Source of the DNA: Candidatus Zipacnadia bacterium
Lineage (GTDB): Bacteria; Armatimonadota; Zipacnadia; Zipacnadales; Zipacnadaceae
NCBI GenBank assembly: GCA_029821455.1
Contig: JALGTI010000156.1
Span: forward strand, 1-7,958
Reading direction: 5' to 3'
DNA length: 7,958 nucleotides
The translations under genes and the position numbers were made by a program. Below are positions 5,815-7,958 of the stretch, one piece after another. Below the pieces are notes generated by a model. It saw only the letters and a program-made list of their open reading frames with translations, had not been told where the DNA came from and ran no database searches. The number at the start of each line of letters is the position of its first letter. Within the stretch, counting starts at the first letter, position 1.

Positions 5815-5843
5815 ATATTAGCGAAATCCAGCAGCCAAGTCAA
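5815..5843 (-). promoter_or_regulatory. Sigma-70-type promoter for rplU-rpmA-obgE
   Basis: Read on the - strand, the -35 box is TTGACT (5843-5838), the spacer is exactly 17 bases (5837-5821), and the -10 box is TAATAT (5820-5815). Each box differs from consensus at one or two positions. The predicted start is about 5808, giving a leader of about 65 bases before the rplU ATG. It lies between the stop of the upstream glycosidase-like gene and rplU, where a ribosomal operon promoter is expected. Confidence 0.75.
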
Positions 5844-5885
5844 GTGCACAGTGGTATCACTCGCCCAGTTGCCCCGTAGGAGTGC

Positions 5886-7958
5886 CTATTCTGCCTCCAC
5901 GGCCACGGCAACGACTGTGCCGGCCGGGATGTCAACGGTGAAGGCCGCCGCGCCATCGCTGGTGACATCCCGACACGCCTCGCCGCTGACTGGCTCTGTA
6001 GCTCTGAATGAGCCACCAAGTAGGGCGGGGTCAATTGTCACCCGTACCGCCTTATCCTCACCACTATGATTCTTCAGCGTAAAGAGCAGTTCTTTGCCCT
6101 CAAATCCGCCGAAGCGCTCGATCTGCACCTGGTCGTCAGCGGTCCGCGCCAAAGTGATCGGCTCCCAGCCGGCTGCACATAGGCGCTTGAGAATTGGCAC
6201 GTATGTTTTCATCAGCGCTATGTAGTCGGAGCCAGTGGTGCTGTAGTAGCCGCCGGGCCAGATGCCGTAGAGCAGGTGGTCGCGGACGTAAGAATCCTGA
6301 TAGTGCTCTGACCTACACGGCAGCGTGCAGACGGGCTTGTGGCGGGCCATGGTGCGAGCGTATGTGTCTATATTCTGAATGTTCCACTCATAGCCGAAGA
6401 TGTCCAGCAGCGGCAGCGTCGCTGCCACAGGCGAGATAGTGCCCTGATTGGCAATGAGATAGCGGCCTTTGGCCCTAAGCCTGGCGACCACTTCCTTCTG
6501 CAGCTCGTAGGTGGACATATCCTTGACGATCACTGGGTCGAGGGTGTCGGGGTCAAACAGCAGCGGCTCATCAGCGTATGCAAAGTGCTCACGGCGGTAG
6601 TTGAAATGGTACCCGCTGCTATAGAAGTTGTCCCAGCCGAAGCCGGCCGGACGTGCGCCGTGGTCTGCGTAGTACTTCTCCATCGCCGGCCACCACCTGT
6701 TGACGAAGAACTCGCCAGAGCCGCCGGGGATGTCAGGGTCAGCATTCAAGGGAATGTATGTGGCTCTCAGGTATGGCACCCCTTCCGTCAGTGCGGCGCG
6801 ACCGTAGATCTTGCCTTCAGGGTTATGAATAAGCGACTTCTGATAGGCCTGGAATACCGCCTCCATCCAGCCGTCGTAGTCAGGGCCCAGGTAGTCTTCG
6901 TTGTAGGGGAAATGGTAGTCCCAGCGCGGCAGCGGCTCGCCGCGGTTGGGGTTGGCGATGTATCTGACCCGCTCCATAATGTCGTGGCTATCGGCTGTCT
7001 CGTAGCCCTCCATTGTCACGTGCATGTTGGTCCAGTCGATGTATGGGAAGGCGAAGTAGCCGTTCTCGTTGTCGTATCGTACGGCTTCAGCATGGCTTTC
7101 AAGCGGGCCGCGCTCATCGGTGCCCCAGTGATACTTGAAGCCTAGATCAGGCAGATGAGGGTTGCCGGATAGATCGCCCCAGCAGACCCAGCCGCCATCC
7201 TCAGGAATGCGCTTCTCGAAGTACTCCGGGAAGTAATCGTAGTACTTCTGTACCGTCGAGCGGAATGCCCATTGCGGGTCGCTGCGGAAGATGTAAAACT
7301 CAAACTCAGCAGCCTGGTTTTGTTTCACCGCAGCCGGGGTCAGACAGAAGTCATAGGCGATGTACAGTAGTTTCATCCGCGGGTCATAGACCATGTGCTG
7401 TATCCGTGGGGGAACTATGGGTAAGGCGAGGCTCAGAGCGTGGCCCTTGTTGTTGAGGCAGCAGAAAGGATAGGCCGACCAGCGGGGCGAGCGTGGGTAC
7501 CCGGGCTGGTACCAGAAGTCGCCCTGCCCTCCGACAGTGCGTTTGGTGCGGATATCATCCCACCAGGTCCAGCCCTCGGCATCCAGCGGCAGGGCGAAGT
7601 AGAGTGTCAGGGGGCGGTCAGCGTCAGCTGCATCCTTGACCGTCACGTTGCACTGGATGCGGTCGCCGTTGGGGCTGTAAGCGGCAGCAACGCTCAGGCC
7701 GTCGGCGTAGGCCTGGCGTTGGGTCAGTACGATACCCCGGCGCGTGAGCTTGCCTTCGACCAGTCGGGGATTCTCATCAGTTCGCCAGTCGCGAATCAGC
7801 AAACCGGAAAAAGCCTCGACCGCAGCGTCGGCCTTGTAGATGCTGCCCTTGGGGTCGCGCAACTGCGCCACGCGGCCGCTGCCATCCAACACCAGCGCCA
7901 GGCCATCCTGGGCCACCACCTGGTGCAGCGGCGCTTGGCGTGGCTGTTTGTGCGGCTG
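5886..7958 (-). CDS. Putative glycoside-hydrolase-like protein, family not assigned (partial: start lies beyond the window)
   Basis: The frame is open to the window edge, giving at least 690 residues. The first in-frame start candidate (GTG at 7919) has no clear ribosome binding site, and repeat-free sequence (QPHKQPRQAPLHQ) precedes it, so the true start is probably outside. Numbered from that GTG, residues 5-215 look like a beta-sandwich of the kind found before glycosidase barrels (LVLDGSGRVAQL, SVAAAYSPNGDRIQC). Residues about 240-590 are rich in Trp, Tyr and Asp and have barrel-like strand ends: GGWVCWGDL, FGWDNFYS (D430), YLIANQG, FGYEWN (E511), YGIWPGGYYS. Residues 595-677 form a C-terminal beta-sandwich (LLFTLKNHSG, VDIPAGTVVAVAV). 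D430 and E511 are only candidate active-site acids. The substrate is unknown. No signal peptide is visible because the start is missing. It is followed by rplU on the same strand without an obvious terminator. Confidence 0.7.
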   Translation of the reverse strand, partial: QPHKQPRQAPLHQVVAQDGLALVLDGSGRVAQLRDPKGSIYKADAAVEAFSGLLIRDWRTDENPRLVEGKLTRRGIVLTQRQAYADGLSVAAAYSPNGDRIQCNVTVKDAADADRPLTLYFALPLDAEGWTWWDDIRTKRTVGGQGDFWYQPGYPRSPRWSAYPFCCLNNKGHALSLALPIVPPRIQHMVYDPRMKLLYIAYDFCLTPAAVKQNQAAEFEFYIFRSDPQWAFRSTVQKYYDYFPEYFEKRIPEDGGWVCWGDLSGNPHLPDLGFKYHWGTDERGPLESHAEAVRYDNENGYFAFPYIDWTNMHVTMEGYETADSHDIMERVRYIANPNRGEPLPRWDYHFPYNEDYLGPDYDGWMEAVFQAYQKSLIHNPEGKIYGRAALTEGVPYLRATYIPLNADPDIPGGSGEFFVNRWWPAMEKYYADHGARPAGFGWDNFYSSGYHFNYRREHFAYADEPLLFDPDTLDPVIVKDMSTYELQKEVVARLRAKGRYLIANQGTISPVAATLPLLDIFGYEWNIQNIDTYARTMARHKPVCTLPCRSEHYQDSYVRDHLLYGIWPGGYYSTTGSDYIALMKTYVPILKRLCAAGWEPITLARTADDQVQIERFGGFEGKELLFTLKNHSGEDKAVRVTIDPALLGGSFRATEPVSGEACRDVTSDGAAAFTVDIPAGTVVAVAVEAE

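Noticed and set aside
5844..5885. An intrinsic terminator between the glycosidase-like gene and rplU
   Set aside because: Only a 4-bp stem (agtg/cact) and no T-run are visible on the - strand, so read-through into rplU cannot be excluded.
6339..7145. A 268-codon open frame on the + strand opposite the glycosidase-like gene
   Set aside because: It is fully antisense to a coherent protein-coding frame and has no recognisable domain. Long antisense frames are expected at this GC content.
1..7958. Mobile elements, CRISPR arrays, tRNA or rRNA genes, defence or biosynthetic systems
   Set aside because: I found no transposase or integrase motifs, no regularly spaced direct repeats, no cloverleaf or rRNA-like sequence, and no enzyme cassette.

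Overview
The window looks like chromosomal DNA from a GC-rich (roughly 60%) bacterium. The two ends hold lineage-specific proteins and the middle holds a conserved housekeeping block. The lineage is unclear. Three traits fit a Terrabacteria-type or allied phylum such as Armatimonadota or Chloroflexota better than Bacillota: Obg carries a C-terminal OCT domain, L27 begins directly at MAHKKG with no cleavable extension, and no Prp protease gene lies between rplU and rpmA. This placement is low-confidence inference.

Left part (2-3418, + strand): one very large, probably exported protein, read in three pieces. It starts outside the window; the first visible residues are the end of a signal peptide. 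Seven carboxypeptidase-regulatory-like beta-sandwich repeats follow, then an alpha-solenoid with about ten degenerate 'DPxxA' helical-hairpin repeats. Two frame breaks, near 515-522 and near 1229-1231, interrupt repeats 2 and 5. Together they restore the original frame, and the second also removes part of a repeat. The locus is therefore either a decaying gene or carries sequence or assembly errors.

Middle gap (3419-3732): a convergent intergenic region with at least six inverted repeats, a candidate bidirectional terminator, and a possible 29-codon small ORF with a strong Shine-Dalgarno sequence.

Housekeeping block (5806 down to 3733, - strand): rplU (L21), rpmA (L27) and obgE (ribosome-assembly GTPase) form a classical operon. 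A near-consensus sigma-70 promoter (TTGACT, 17 bases, TAATAT) sits just upstream of rplU. Its predicted transcript starts at the base of an 11-bp hairpin, a candidate L21 leader.

Right part (5886-7958, - strand): a protein of at least 690 residues with glycoside-hydrolase-like architecture (N-terminal beta-sandwich, barrel-like centre, C-terminal beta-sandwich). It is open to the window edge, so its start lies outside. I could not assign it to a named family.

I see no mobile element, CRISPR array, tRNA, rRNA or defence system. The less ordinary material is the broken repeat-scaffold gene, the unassigned glycosidase-like protein, the palindrome-rich convergent gap and the rplU leader.
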